From positions 163,131 to 227,130 of the forward strand of contig NZ_JACJGB010000008.1 in NCBI RefSeq assembly GCF_014164775.1: DNA of 64,000 bases. The letters run 5' to 3'. A model generated the notes under the pieces. It was not told where the DNA came from. It saw nothing but the letters and a program-made list of their open reading frames with translations, and did no database searches. Positions within the stretch are counted from its first letter, which is position 1. Every line of letters begins with the position of its first letter. The position numbers and the translations under genes are program-made. Positions 1-8,171 of this stretch are shown one piece after another. The stretch is from Tessaracoccus sp. MC1679. GTDB lineage: Bacteria; Actinomycetota; Actinomycetes; Propionibacteriales; Propionibacteriaceae.

Positions 1-950
1 GGTACCGGACCCGGGCCGCCCTGCTCGACGGCGGCAGCGAACTCGTCGTAGAGGTTCGAGTAGTCGCCCCGCTCCGACGGCACCCTCTCCGGCTGCTGGC
101 CGGCAATGGAGAGCGTGCCCCAGCGCGACTCGACCTCCAGGCCCCACTCGTCGCGGCGCCCGACGGGGCGCTCGCCCCGCTTGATGGCCTCGGTCTGCAC
201 GTCGCTGAAGTCGGAGGTGTAAGACCCGAGCGTGCCGTGGAGACGCAGTTCCTTGGAGACGAGCGCGTTGACCTTGCTGGCCGAGACGTGCGAGTGGCGC
301 CCGCCGACATGCGCGATGTTGATCACAAACCCACTGTCTGTGCGCCCAGCGGGTAGCTCGAAGTAGTCGAGGTATGCGGTGACGGAGACCGCGGGTCCCA
401 TGAGGGTCAGCGCTTGGTCGACGAGGTGGCTGCCGAGGTCTCGGAGCAGGCCGCCGGTCGGCCCGGCCTCCAGGGTGCCCGGCTCGTCGAGGTCGAACCT
501 CAGATCCAGCCGGGTCAACTCCCCCAAGCGGCCGGTGGCGACAACCGCCCGCGCCGTCACGATGTCGGTGTCGTAGCGCCGGTTGTGGAATACATTGAGC
601 ATGCGCCGCGCCTCCCGCGCGGCGTCTACCAACTCCTGCGCCGCTGCGGCCGACGGCCCGAACGGCTTGTCCGCCAGGACGCTGACGCCACGTCCCAAGG
701 CCTCGAGCACCAGGTCGCGGCGCGTCTCGGGTGGGGTGGAGATCGTCACGGCGTCGACCCCTGCGTCGATCAGTTCGCCGAGCGAGGCGTACGCGGGCAC
801 CGCCGGGTGGTCCTCGGCCAACTGCCGCACCCGCTCGGGGCTGCGCACGACGACGCCGACCAACTCGGCCGCGTCGGAAGCCCGAATGTAGGGCGCGTGG
901 AAGAGCCGACCACCGTCGCCGTACCCCACCAAACCGATCCGAATGGCCAT
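1..950 (-). CDS. Gfo/Idh/MocA family oxidoreductase (3' end outside window)
   Basis: An NAD(P)-dependent oxidoreductase acting on sugars or sugar derivatives. The reading frame starts at ATG 950 and runs off the left edge of the window, so the C-terminus is missing (about 316 residues seen). The N-terminus reads MAIRIGLVGYGDGGRLFHAP, a Rossmann nucleotide-binding segment with a GYGDGG loop. About 90 residues in, LADKPFG is this family's version of the usual EKP motif. A GGAG ribosome-binding site lies six bases before the ATG. The gene is divergent from the glycosyltransferase at 1095. The exact substrate cannot be told; the neighbourhood allows a role in making a sugar for the surface polysaccharide, but catabolism is equally possible. 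Confidence 0.85.
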   Translation of the reverse strand, partial: MAIRIGLVGYGDGGRLFHAPYIRASDAAELVGVVVRSPERVRQLAEDHPAVPAYASLGELIDAGVDAVTISTPPETRRDLVLEALGRGVSVLADKPFGPSAAAAQELVDAAREARRMLNVFHNRRYDTDIVTARAVVATGRLGELTRLDLRFDLDEPGTLEAGPTGGLLRDLGSHLVDQALTLMGPAVSVTAYLDYFELPAGRTDSGFVINIAHVGGRHSHVSASKVNALVSKELRLHGTLGSYTSDFSDVQTEAIKRGERPVGRRDEWGLEVESRWGTLSIAGQQPERVPSERGDYSNLYDEFAAAVEQGGPGPV

Positions 951-1081
951 ATGATGCTCCTCAGCTCAAGGCACCTTCGCCTCGCTTGTCCTGACATTAG
1001 CCTAGCGGCGGCAGCCAAGTTCCGGAGCAGCACACTAGCTGTGACCCATCCCAGCGCCCGAGCATAGAAGAACGTGACCGG

Positions 1082-1087
1082 TACCCT
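1082..1087 (+). promoter_or_regulatory. -10 element of a leaderless promoter
   Basis: TACCCT (TANNNT class) is followed by seven bases and then ATG 1095. This is the spacing expected if transcription starts on the A of the start codon. It is the reason for preferring 1095 over the in-frame GTG at 1074. No clear -35 is seen. Confidence 0.45.
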
Positions 1088-1094
1088 ATCCGGC

Positions 1095-1817
1095 ATGACC
1101 GAAACCAAGGGGCGGTTCTCCGTCGTCATTCCGACGATGCAGAGAGCTAGTCAGCTGTGGCCGCTTGTTGAACAGTGCTCGGGCCACCCGTTGGTGCATG
1201 AGGTGCTCGTTGTAAACAACTCCCGCGACCCCTTGTCCTGGGATCTGCCCAACGTTCGCGTGCTCCAGCAGGAGCGGAACATCTTCGTGAATCCCGCCTG
1301 GAACCTCGGCGTCCGAACTGCGCAGGGGGAGTTCCTCGCAATCCTCAACGATGACATTCTGCCCTTGGAAGACCTACTGGGCGAAGTCTCTCGGGCACTC
1401 CGTTGGAAGCGCCTCGTCGGGCTGGTCGGGCTCCATTCCTCCTGTTTCCGAGCCTCGGATGCGAGCACGAAGTGGTGGCGGCCCGCCTACGAGAGGACCG
1501 ATGGCTACGGAGTGGCGATGTTCTTGCGACGCGTGGATTACGTCCCCATCCCAGATGACATGAAGGTCTGGTACGGCGACGATTGGCTCATGTCAAGGCA
1601 GCGTAAGCGGAACTGGGTGCTCGGCGGCTTTCCGGTGGAAACAGAAATGTCGGCGACTTCCTCATCACCCGTCTTTGACCAGATCAAGGCTTCCGACGAG
1701 GAAGCCTGGCACAGGCATGGCCCAGGGGTCAATGACTCACTGTTCGCGCTGGAACGGCGCGCCGTTGCCCCACTGAAGGGGCTGCGGGCTCGTATCCGCG
1801 CCCGGTTCTCCTTGTGA
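1095..1817 (+). CDS. GT2-like glycosyltransferase
   Basis: A probable family 2 (GT-A fold) glycosyltransferase of 240 residues. The N-terminus has the usual SVVIPT strand and then VLVVNNS. FLAILNDDILP supplies the acidic nucleotide-sugar/metal site, as NDD in place of a classical DxD, and VWYGDDW lies in the acceptor half. The enzyme would move a sugar from an activated donor onto a growing lipid-linked glycan on the cytoplasmic face. It is the first + strand gene of the polysaccharide locus and is followed by the IS1380 insertion. Third codon positions are visibly less GC-rich than in the genes after 15 kb, which suggests separate acquisition. Donor and acceptor are unknown. The alternative start GTG 1074 would add seven residues. 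Confidence 0.75.
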   Translation: MTETKGRFSVVIPTMQRASQLWPLVEQCSGHPLVHEVLVVNNSRDPLSWDLPNVRVLQQERNIFVNPAWNLGVRTAQGEFLAILNDDILPLEDLLGEVSRALRWKRLVGLVGLHSSCFRASDASTKWWRPAYERTDGYGVAMFLRRVDYVPIPDDMKVWYGDDWLMSRQRKRNWVLGGFPVETEMSATSSSPVFDQIKASDEEAWHRHGPGVNDSLFALERRAVAPLKGLRARIRARFSL

Positions 1818-1891
1818 CATCTCCCCCACATTCCAGGAGGATGTTGCTGCCGCAGGTCGAGCAGGAAGGTCATGAAATGTTTCTCGCTTAG

Positions 1892-1910
1892 CCTCGATAT
1901 TTCATGACGG
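1892..1910. repeat. IS1380 left inverted repeat
   Basis: A 19-bp end that matches the inverse of 3549-3567 except for three bases in the middle (ATA against TGC). It is directly preceded by the TTAG duplication. Confidence 0.9.
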
Positions 1911-2056
1911 CCCTGTGTGGGGCTGGTCGGCGCCGGTGGCGTCGAGGTTGTTCTGATTCTTGCAGGTGGGTGCGACAAGACCCCGCGTGACGTCTGCGGT
2001 GCGGGTTTCCAGGCCGAGAGCTGCCAGATTCAGAGGGACATGTGGAGGACATAGGG

Positions 2057-3448
2057 TCAGGTGGCTGGTGCCGGGAGGTTTCGGAGTCGGCTGATGCTGT
2101 CGATGATCAGCTCGGCCCAGCGGGATCGGTCGCTGAAGTGGACGACGGTGCGGCGGGCTCTTCTGGCGAGGGTCGCGGGGATGGTGTAGAGCCGGTAGCG
2201 GAGCCGTTTCGGTTCCCAGCGGCGGGCTTCATGACCGGCCAGGGCCAGCATCGCGCTCCAGGCCTGCAACTCGGAGGCCAGGGCGACGATCTGGCACCAG
2301 ATCCGATTCTGGTCGAACCCGTGCAACGGGAGGTTGGCCAGGCCTGTGTCTTTCGCGATCCGGATCCGGTCTTCGCAGCGGGCGCGGCGACGATGCCGCA
2401 ACTCCAGCTGCTGCAGGGTGCCGAGGGTGGTGTTGGTCGCGAAGGCGGTGAGCCGGTAGCCGTCGACGTCGTCGAACCGCAGCTGAGCGCCGGGGTGGGG
2501 CCGTTCGCGGCGGACGATCACCCGCATCCCGGCAGGCCAACCGTCGAGATCCAGCAGTCCGGTGAAGTCAGCAAGATCGGCCCCCTCGCGAGCCTCGCCA
2601 TCGCTGTTGAGGGCCGGCACCCAAACCCACTCAGGGACCAGGTGGTAGAAGTCGGGGGTGTCCATGGGGAGGGTGAACCCGACCGAGTACGCCACCCTGC
2701 GCCCGGTCAGCCACTTGGTGAACTCCTTCGTGCCGCCGGCCCCGTCCGCGCGGACCAGGACCCTGCGTCCCGGGCGAGGGTCGCGGTCGGGGAGCTGCGC
2801 GAGAGCCTGCTTGGTGACGGTGATGTGATCGGTCGCGGTGTTCGAACCGGCGTTCCCGGGGCGTAGGTGGACCACCAACGCTTCGCCGGTGCCCTCAGGT
2901 CCGTGGTCGGCGAACGCCATCAACGGGTGGAACCCGAACCCTCGCTTGAACGTCGCAGCCGCGCGCTGCTTCTCCGAATGCGCGGTGATCAGCGACGCGT
3001 CGAGATCGATCACCACAGGATCCTCGGCAGTCGCCTCATGGTCCGGGGCATGGTGACCCGCCAGGGCCCAGACCGTGGCGCGGGCCTGCTGCCGGGCTCC
3101 GGCGATCGCTGTGATGGCCTTGTCCGCGTCCTCGGCCAGGGTCGCGATGAGCCGCGACACGGTCGGATCCGACGCCACCGGGCCGTAGACCCCCGGTTCC
3201 GCGCGCAGGGTGGCGAGGTCACTCAACGCTTCACCGCCGAGCACCAGCGACATCGCCAGATCGCAGATGATCTTGCCTGGGTCGTGGACCGCCAACGGTT
3301 TCCGCCACCGGGACAGCGCCTCCGACAGGGCCCGGTCCAGGCCGGCCGCGCGGATGGTTTCGGTCAGCAGGATCCCGCCAGCCTGGCCGACCGCGGTCAC
3401 CTTCGCGGTATCGACATGAACCCTGGGATACGAGCCGGTACTCTTCAC
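2057..3448 (-). CDS. IS1380-family transposase
   Basis: A DDE transposase of 463 residues that cuts and pastes its own element. The start GTG 3448 (reading MKSTGSYPRVHVDTAK) is chosen because family members begin there and a GAGGAG site lies about nine bases upstream; a TTG at 3490 would add 14 residues. Acidic catalytic residues are seen in VIDLDASLI, VLVRADGAGG and RCEDRIRIAKDTG, the usual D, D, E contexts of IS1380. The C-terminus carries the basic, tryptophan-rich tail of the family. No frameshift or stop is seen, so it is probably active. Confidence 0.93.
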   Translation of the reverse strand: MKSTGSYPRVHVDTAKVTAVGQAGGILLTETIRAAGLDRALSEALSRWRKPLAVHDPGKIICDLAMSLVLGGEALSDLATLRAEPGVYGPVASDPTVSRLIATLAEDADKAITAIAGARQQARATVWALAGHHAPDHEATAEDPVVIDLDASLITAHSEKQRAAATFKRGFGFHPLMAFADHGPEGTGEALVVHLRPGNAGSNTATDHITVTKQALAQLPDRDPRPGRRVLVRADGAGGTKEFTKWLTGRRVAYSVGFTLPMDTPDFYHLVPEWVWVPALNSDGEAREGADLADFTGLLDLDGWPAGMRVIVRRERPHPGAQLRFDDVDGYRLTAFATNTTLGTLQQLELRHRRRARCEDRIRIAKDTGLANLPLHGFDQNRIWCQIVALASELQAWSAMLALAGHEARRWEPKRLRYRLYTIPATLARRARRTVVHFSDRSRWAELIIDSISRLRNLPAPAT

Positions 3449-3548
3449 CTCGAAGGTGCTCCTCGCTTGTTGAATGATTGTGCTTCGCAAAACACATCAT
3501 CCCAAGTCAGGGGCACTTTCGCCATCCCAGGCCACTGCAGTCCACCCA

Positions 3549-3567
3549 CCGTCATGAAAGCACGAGG
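3549..3567. repeat. IS1380 right inverted repeat
   Basis: A 19-bp end reading CCGTCATGAAAGCACGAGG. It is followed directly by TTAG, the right copy of the target duplication. Confidence 0.9.
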
Positions 3568-3568
3568 T

Positions 3569-3574
3569 TAGGAT
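3569..3574 (+). promoter_or_regulatory. -10 element of a leaderless promoter at the IS junction
   Basis: TAGGAT with a six-base spacer to ATG 3581. The first three bases belong to the IS target duplication, so the hexamer was rebuilt by the insertion. Anything that served as a -35 now comes from the IS end, where no TTGACA-like sequence is visible. Confidence 0.5.
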
Positions 3575-3580
3575 GGCGAT

Positions 3581-4411
3581 ATGGGTTCACTGGTGTCGAT
3601 CGTCATCCCGACGTTCAACGACGATCCAGAGCACCTAGACCAAGCCATCCGTTCGGCCCTCTCGCAGACGTACTCCAACATTGAGGTCCTTGTCATCGAC
3701 GATGGATCGCCCACGCCTGTCCAACCCCGAGATAACGTGCGGCTCCTGCGGCAGCAGAACGGCGGCGTATCCGCCGCCAGAAACGCTGCCATTGCTGCCG
3801 CGCACGGAGACTTCATCCAGCTGCTTGACGGAGATGACTGGCTCGACCCTCAAGCCGTCGAGGAGGGCATGGGCATTCTTGCAGACCCACGAGTCCTCGT
3901 TGCTTATCCCAAGTTGGAGTTGTTCGGCACTCGGGGCGGGGCGGTTCCACTTAGAGGCGAAACCACACTTGATCATTTGATGGTCAACACCTCCTTTCCT
4001 GGGACAGCGATGTTCCGCACAGCGGCATGGAGGGACGTCGGCGGATACGACGAATCACTGCGCCTCGGGTACGAGGACTGGGAGTTCTGGGTTCGGCTGC
4101 TACGAGACGGTGGCATCGCCCGGGAGATGCCAACTGCCCGATTGCACTACCGGATGCGGGACGGCTCGCGGTCGGCACAGGACCCTGTTGCTGCACGATC
4201 TGCCACATTGGAAGCCATCCTCCGCAACAACCCGGAACACCTTGGCCAGTTCCTACGAGCCTCTTGGCGCATGATCGGCCAGCAGGAGGCGATGCTCGCC
4301 GCGAAGACCGCTCAGCTTGCCGTGTGGGAGCGGAGAACCGCACCCTTCAGGTGGCTCCGCCAACGAGCGCGCGGCCTCGCTCGAAGTCGAGGTTGGCTGC
4401 GAGGAAAATAG
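3581..4411 (+). CDS. GT2 family glycosyltransferase
   Basis: A 276-residue GT-A enzyme. LVSIVIPTFN opens the protein, VLVIDDGSP follows, then VSAARNAAI and the metal-binding LLDGDDWLDP (DxD-type). GYEDWEFWVRL is the ED motif of the acceptor domain. It probably adds one sugar to a lipid-linked oligosaccharide, acting at the cytoplasmic membrane. The start needs no ribosome-binding site if the leaderless promoter is right. It shares motif order and spacing with the protein at 8172-9056, which suggests paralogues. A 65-base gap separates it from the ABC flippase downstream. Sugar specificity cannot be read from the sequence. Confidence 0.88.
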   Translation: MGSLVSIVIPTFNDDPEHLDQAIRSALSQTYSNIEVLVIDDGSPTPVQPRDNVRLLRQQNGGVSAARNAAIAAAHGDFIQLLDGDDWLDPQAVEEGMGILADPRVLVAYPKLELFGTRGGAVPLRGETTLDHLMVNTSFPGTAMFRTAAWRDVGGYDESLRLGYEDWEFWVRLLRDGGIAREMPTARLHYRMRDGSRSAQDPVAARSATLEAILRNNPEHLGQFLRASWRMIGQQEAMLAAKTAQLAVWERRTAPFRWLRQRARGLARSRGWLRGK

Positions 4412-4476
4412 ATCAACTAGTGTCCCGGGACGTACTGATAGCCTAGCTGTCCCCTAGACAGAGACATGGAGCACAC

Positions 4477-6285
4477 GTGCGTGAGATTCGTGAGGTCATC
4501 GGTGATCTTCGCCAAGCCTTCACGCTGGTTCCGTGGCGCATGCGCCCCAAGCTCATCGGAATCCTGCTTGGTTCGCTCGCGATCGCTGCCTTCGACCTCG
4601 TTGCAGTGGTCCTGACGCTGCCTCTAATGCAGGTGCTCAGCGGCATGACACCAGCAGACTCGCAGGTCTTGAGCATGGTCGCGGGGGTAACGGGAGCTCA
4701 GACTCAGCAAGAACTGCTCATAGTGATTCTCGTGGCCGTTGTGATCATGATGCTGATCAAGAACGCGGGGGCCGTCGCCTTCCGGTGGTGGAACCTCGGC
4801 GTTGTGGCAAGGGCCTCCGCAGACGCCAGTTATTCAATGCTCTCGCTCTACACCACTTCACCTTGGGCGTCACACCGGCAGCGAAAGCGCGACGATCTGT
4901 ACCAGACGATGACGGGCTATGTGCCCGGGGCCTTCGGAACGGCAGGCGATGTGATCCTCCTTGCGGTGGACATCTTCTCAGCCGTCGCGGTCATGGTCGC
5001 GTTACTGATGGTCTCGCCTAGCGCCACGTTGGTGGCAGTCGTGTTCTTCGGCGGATCCGCATGGGTTCTCCAGGCGCTACTCAAGAGGACGCAGCTCAAG
5101 CTCGGGGAAGCGGCTCGAGTTGCCAACGTCAAGAGCTGGGGGTTCCTACACCCTGCGATCGATGGCTTCAAAGAGGCCCGTATTTCGAACGCTAGTGACC
5201 AGTTCTCTAGCCAATACGCCTCCACCATGTTTGAAGCGAGCATGGCCGGGCGCAGTGTCGGGGTGCTCGGTGAGGTCCCTCGCGTAGTCCTAGAGATCCT
5301 GATGATCCTCGGAATCATGGTCGTGGCGGGCTTCTTGTTTCTCACCTCGACTCAGGAGGCAGCATTCGCATTCCTCGGGGTGTTTGCAGTTGGCGCACTA
5401 CGGATCGTCCCTGCGCTAAACCGTGCCGTGGCGACCATCGGGCGCATTCGCAGCGCGATCCCTAACCTGCGCGCACTCAGCCACGAAATCACGACTCTAC
5501 GGGATGAGCCTCGCCCAGAGACCAGCGCATCCGACACGCACACCTTCCCGATGGCTGACATCGTGTTCGACGACGTGACGTTCACGTTCCCCGATGCCTC
5601 CGAACCCGTTCTGGACCGGGTTTCGGGCGTGATCCCCAAGGGACACACCGTGGCCCTGGTCGGGGCGAGCGGCGCAGGCAAGACCACGTTCGTCGATCTG
5701 CTTCTGGCTCTCTTCACACCTGACCACGGCTCCATGACCGTCGACGGCGTGAGCATCCACGACCACCCAACCGCTTGGTGGGCGCAGCTGGGCATGGTGG
5801 CGCAGAGCGTGTTCGCCATGCCGAAAAGCATCCGCGAAAACGTCGCGTTCGGCTTCCCGGAGGACCAGGTCGACGACGACCGTGTCCGACGGGCCCTCCA
5901 TTTGGCTCAACTCGACGACTTCCTGGCCAGCATGCCCGACGGCATTGACAGCTTGCTCGGACAGCAGGGGCTTCGTCTCTCCGGTGGCCAGCAGCAGCGA
6001 ATCGGCATCGCGCGCGCGCTGTACCGACAGCCCCAGGTCCTGATACTCGACGAGGCGACGTCTGCCCTCGACAACGAGACAGAATCGCGGATCACGCAGA
6101 CTCTCAAGGATCTCCATGGCAAGGTGACCATCGTCGTCGTCGCTCACAGGCTCTCAACCGTCAAGCACGCTGACCAGATCCTCTTCTTCTCTGAAGGGAG
6201 GATCGCAGCTCGCGGGACGATGGAGGAACTTGTTCAGATCAACGAGGAGTTCGCCAACCTCGTTCGCCTCGGCCAACTGAACTAG
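4477..6285 (+). CDS. ABC transporter, fused permease and ATPase (glycolipid flippase type)
   Basis: A 602-residue half-transporter that should work as a homodimer. Residues 1 to about 330 carry six hydrophobic spans of the exporter type. The ATPase half has Walker A GASGAGKTT at about 396, the signature LSGGQQQ at about 501, then Walker B ILDEATSALD and the H-loop VAHRLST. GTG 4477 is preceded by GGAG at 4468-4471. Fused exporters inside glycosyltransferase clusters are often PglK- or MsbA-like and flip lipid-linked oligosaccharides outward, so that role is inferred here. A drug or lipid exporter cannot be excluded. No Wzx-type flippase is seen elsewhere in the locus, which supports the flippase reading. 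Confidence 0.88.
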   Translation: MREIREVIGDLRQAFTLVPWRMRPKLIGILLGSLAIAAFDLVAVVLTLPLMQVLSGMTPADSQVLSMVAGVTGAQTQQELLIVILVAVVIMMLIKNAGAVAFRWWNLGVVARASADASYSMLSLYTTSPWASHRQRKRDDLYQTMTGYVPGAFGTAGDVILLAVDIFSAVAVMVALLMVSPSATLVAVVFFGGSAWVLQALLKRTQLKLGEAARVANVKSWGFLHPAIDGFKEARISNASDQFSSQYASTMFEASMAGRSVGVLGEVPRVVLEILMILGIMVVAGFLFLTSTQEAAFAFLGVFAVGALRIVPALNRAVATIGRIRSAIPNLRALSHEITTLRDEPRPETSASDTHTFPMADIVFDDVTFTFPDASEPVLDRVSGVIPKGHTVALVGASGAGKTTFVDLLLALFTPDHGSMTVDGVSIHDHPTAWWAQLGMVAQSVFAMPKSIRENVAFGFPEDQVDDDRVRRALHLAQLDDFLASMPDGIDSLLGQQGLRLSGGQQQRIGIARALYRQPQVLILDEATSALDNETESRITQTLKDLHGKVTIVVVAHRLSTVKHADQILFFSEGRIAARGTMEELVQINEEFANLVRLGQLN

Positions 6286-6317
6286 GCTTGCCGCCAAATC
6301 GACCGAAGAGCGCAGCC

Positions 6318-7181
6318 ATGGACACCGACATCGTCGTTATCATCCCCTGCAGGAACGAGGCCACCCGGCTACCGCGGCAACTCGCGGCGCTGAACGAGCA
6401 ATCCGACATGGACTTCCGGGTGGTGGTCAGCGACAACGGATCGACCGACGCCACCGCGCTCATCGCGCGGAACTGGAACGCGCGGTTCTCCGGCGGCATC
6501 GACGTGGTGGACTCCTCAGATCTGCCCGGCGTGGCGCACGCGCGCAACGCAGCCATCCGAGCGAGCGACGATCCCCTCATCCTGATCTGCGACGGCGACG
6601 ACGCGGTGCACCCAGGCTGGGTGGCGGCCATGCGCGGTTCCCTTCGAGACAACCCGTGCGCCACCGGACCTCTGAATCTGGTGTTCCCCGACGAGCCCAA
6701 CCGCGAAGCCATGTGGAATGCCGGCTCGGTGCCAACGTCCATGGGCTATCTCCCCTACATGCCAGGCTGCAACATGGGCTTTCGCAGGGAAGTCTGGGAA
6801 GCGGTCCAGGGCTTCGATGAGACGCTGGCTACCGGCCAGGAGGACGTGGACTTCGGCTGGCGGCTCACCCAAGCGGGTTTCTGCATCGCCCACCATCCGC
6901 ATGCAGTCGTCGACTACACCCAGCGCAGCGGCCTTCGCAACTACCTGAGGCAGCAGTGGCGGTACGGCCGAGCGCACGCCCGCCTGTACGACAAGCACCG
7001 CCACGACGAAGGCATCAGACCCCCAGCCAGCAACAAGACATCCGCCAGATGGTTCGTCGAGTGGGCAAAGCAGCTTCCCGCCCGACTCCGGCGGCGCGAG
7101 GGCCGCGACGCGGCTGCCGGTGCGGTGTTTCAGGTGGCCCGCTGGAACGAAAGCGTCCGGCTCGGCGGGAGCCCCTTGTGA
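6318..7181 (+). CDS. GT2 family glycosyltransferase
   Basis: A 287-residue GT-A glycosyltransferase. VVIIPCRNEA, VVVSDNGSTD, GVAHARNAAI and LILICDGDDAVHPGW (DxDD metal site) are followed by PGCNMGFRR and GQEDVDFGWRL. ATG 6318 is chosen because a GAAGAG site lies at 6304-6309; an in-frame TTG at 6288 would add ten residues. It closely resembles the product of 12200-13105 in motif wording (PGWVAA, PGCN), so the two look like an old duplication. The stop overlaps the GTG of the next gene by four bases, which suggests translational coupling. Donor and acceptor are unknown. Confidence 0.87.
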   Translation: MDTDIVVIIPCRNEATRLPRQLAALNEQSDMDFRVVVSDNGSTDATALIARNWNARFSGGIDVVDSSDLPGVAHARNAAIRASDDPLILICDGDDAVHPGWVAAMRGSLRDNPCATGPLNLVFPDEPNREAMWNAGSVPTSMGYLPYMPGCNMGFRREVWEAVQGFDETLATGQEDVDFGWRLTQAGFCIAHHPHAVVDYTQRSGLRNYLRQQWRYGRAHARLYDKHRHDEGIRPPASNKTSARWFVEWAKQLPARLRRREGRDAAAGAVFQVARWNESVRLGGSPL

Positions 7182-8107
7182 CGACGCTCAGCGCACTAAT
7201 CCCTCACTACGGCGATCCCGAGCCCACGTTGACGCTCATCGAACAGCTTCGGGGGCAGGAGGGGCTGAGCGGCCTCGAGATCATCGTCAGCGACGATCTC
7301 TCCCCGGTGCCCTTCCCCGAAGGCCCCGGCTACCAACTGGTGCGGCGCTCGGAGAACGGCGGCTTCAGCTCCAACGTGAACTCGGCGGCAGCCGTGGCCA
7401 CGGGCGACTACATCGTGATCCTCAACAGCGACCTCTCGCTTGGCCCCGACACACTCGCCGATCTGCTGGCGGCCGCGAGGCCCCATCAGCCCGCCGTCTG
7501 CAGCCCCAAGGTCCTCGAGGCAGGCCAGCCGATCCACACCGCACGCAAGTGGCCCAGGGTGCGCCACCACGCCTGGGAGTGGCTGACGCCCCTGGCCCGG
7601 TTCCGCCAGACGCGGCTATGGCATCGCTTCGTCGGCCACGACGTCGCCGCCTTCGAAGCCCAGGACGGCACGCCGACCGACTGGGTCATGGGTGCGTGCA
7701 TGCTGCTCCCGCGAGAGGCCTTCGAGCGGGCGGGCGGCATGGATGAGCGGTTTTACATGAACAGCGAGGAGGTCGACCTCCAGCGCCGCCTGACGACGCT
7801 CGGGGTGCCGTCGGTCTACCTCCCGCAGGTGGGGGTCGAACACGTCGGCGGCGGCTCCTCGCCCTCGGCGAAGCGCCGCGGTTGGGTCACCGACTCCCGC
7901 TTCCAGTACGCGCACAAGTGGGGTGGCGCCGACAGGCTGCGCCTGGCGCTCCGCGTCGCCACGCAACTCAACTACCTCTGGAATCTCACGCGACAACTTC
8001 GCCGGGTGCCCGACGTGGACGCACGCGCGGCGCGCAGAGACGAACTCGGCATCATTGAGCACGCGTGGAGTTCGCGTGCCGGCTACGCCTGGAAGCGAAG
8101 CAGATGA
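7178..8107 (+). CDS. GT2 family glycosyltransferase, rhamnosyltransferase-like
   Basis: A 309-residue GT2 protein starting at GTG 7178 within a GTGA overlap with the previous stop. SALIPHYGDPEPTL, IIVSDDLSP, NGGFSSNVNSA and IVILNSDLSLGPD are followed by DWVMGACMLLPREAF, MDERFYMNSEEVDLQRRL and EHVGGGS. The NGGF, GACMLLPR and EEVDL..R series is typical of WbbL-type rhamnosyltransferases that act on polyprenyl-linked sugars. The rmlC-rmlD fusion in the same locus makes a dTDP-rhamnose donor reasonable. That specificity is inference; the family assignment is secure. Confidence 0.85.
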   Translation: MTTLSALIPHYGDPEPTLTLIEQLRGQEGLSGLEIIVSDDLSPVPFPEGPGYQLVRRSENGGFSSNVNSAAAVATGDYIVILNSDLSLGPDTLADLLAAARPHQPAVCSPKVLEAGQPIHTARKWPRVRHHAWEWLTPLARFRQTRLWHRFVGHDVAAFEAQDGTPTDWVMGACMLLPREAFERAGGMDERFYMNSEEVDLQRRLTTLGVPSVYLPQVGVEHVGGGSSPSAKRRGWVTDSRFQYAHKWGGADRLRLALRVATQLNYLWNLTRQLRRVPDVDARAARRDELGIIEHAWSSRAGYAWKRSR

Positions 8108-8171
8108 GGCCGCGACCGCGAAGCTACCTGCCACCCGATCTCGACGCCCCCTGGTCCCTGGAGAAGACGCC

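Larger units (their letters stand above)
1892..3567. mobile_element. IS1380-family insertion sequence, complete
   Basis: A 1,676-bp element. The terminal inverted repeats are 1892-1910 (CCTCGATATTTCATGACGG) and 3549-3567, identical at 16 of 19 positions when inverted. The 4-bp target duplication TTAG lies at 1888-1891 and 3568-3571. It holds one transposase gene on the minus strand. Size, single ORF and 4-bp duplication all fit IS1380. With both ends and the duplication intact it looks recent. The right-hand TTAG forms part of the TAGGAT -10 hexamer of the downstream glycosyltransferase, so the insertion split that gene's upstream region. The 74 bases at 1818-1891 before the element hold no gene. 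Confidence 0.93.
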
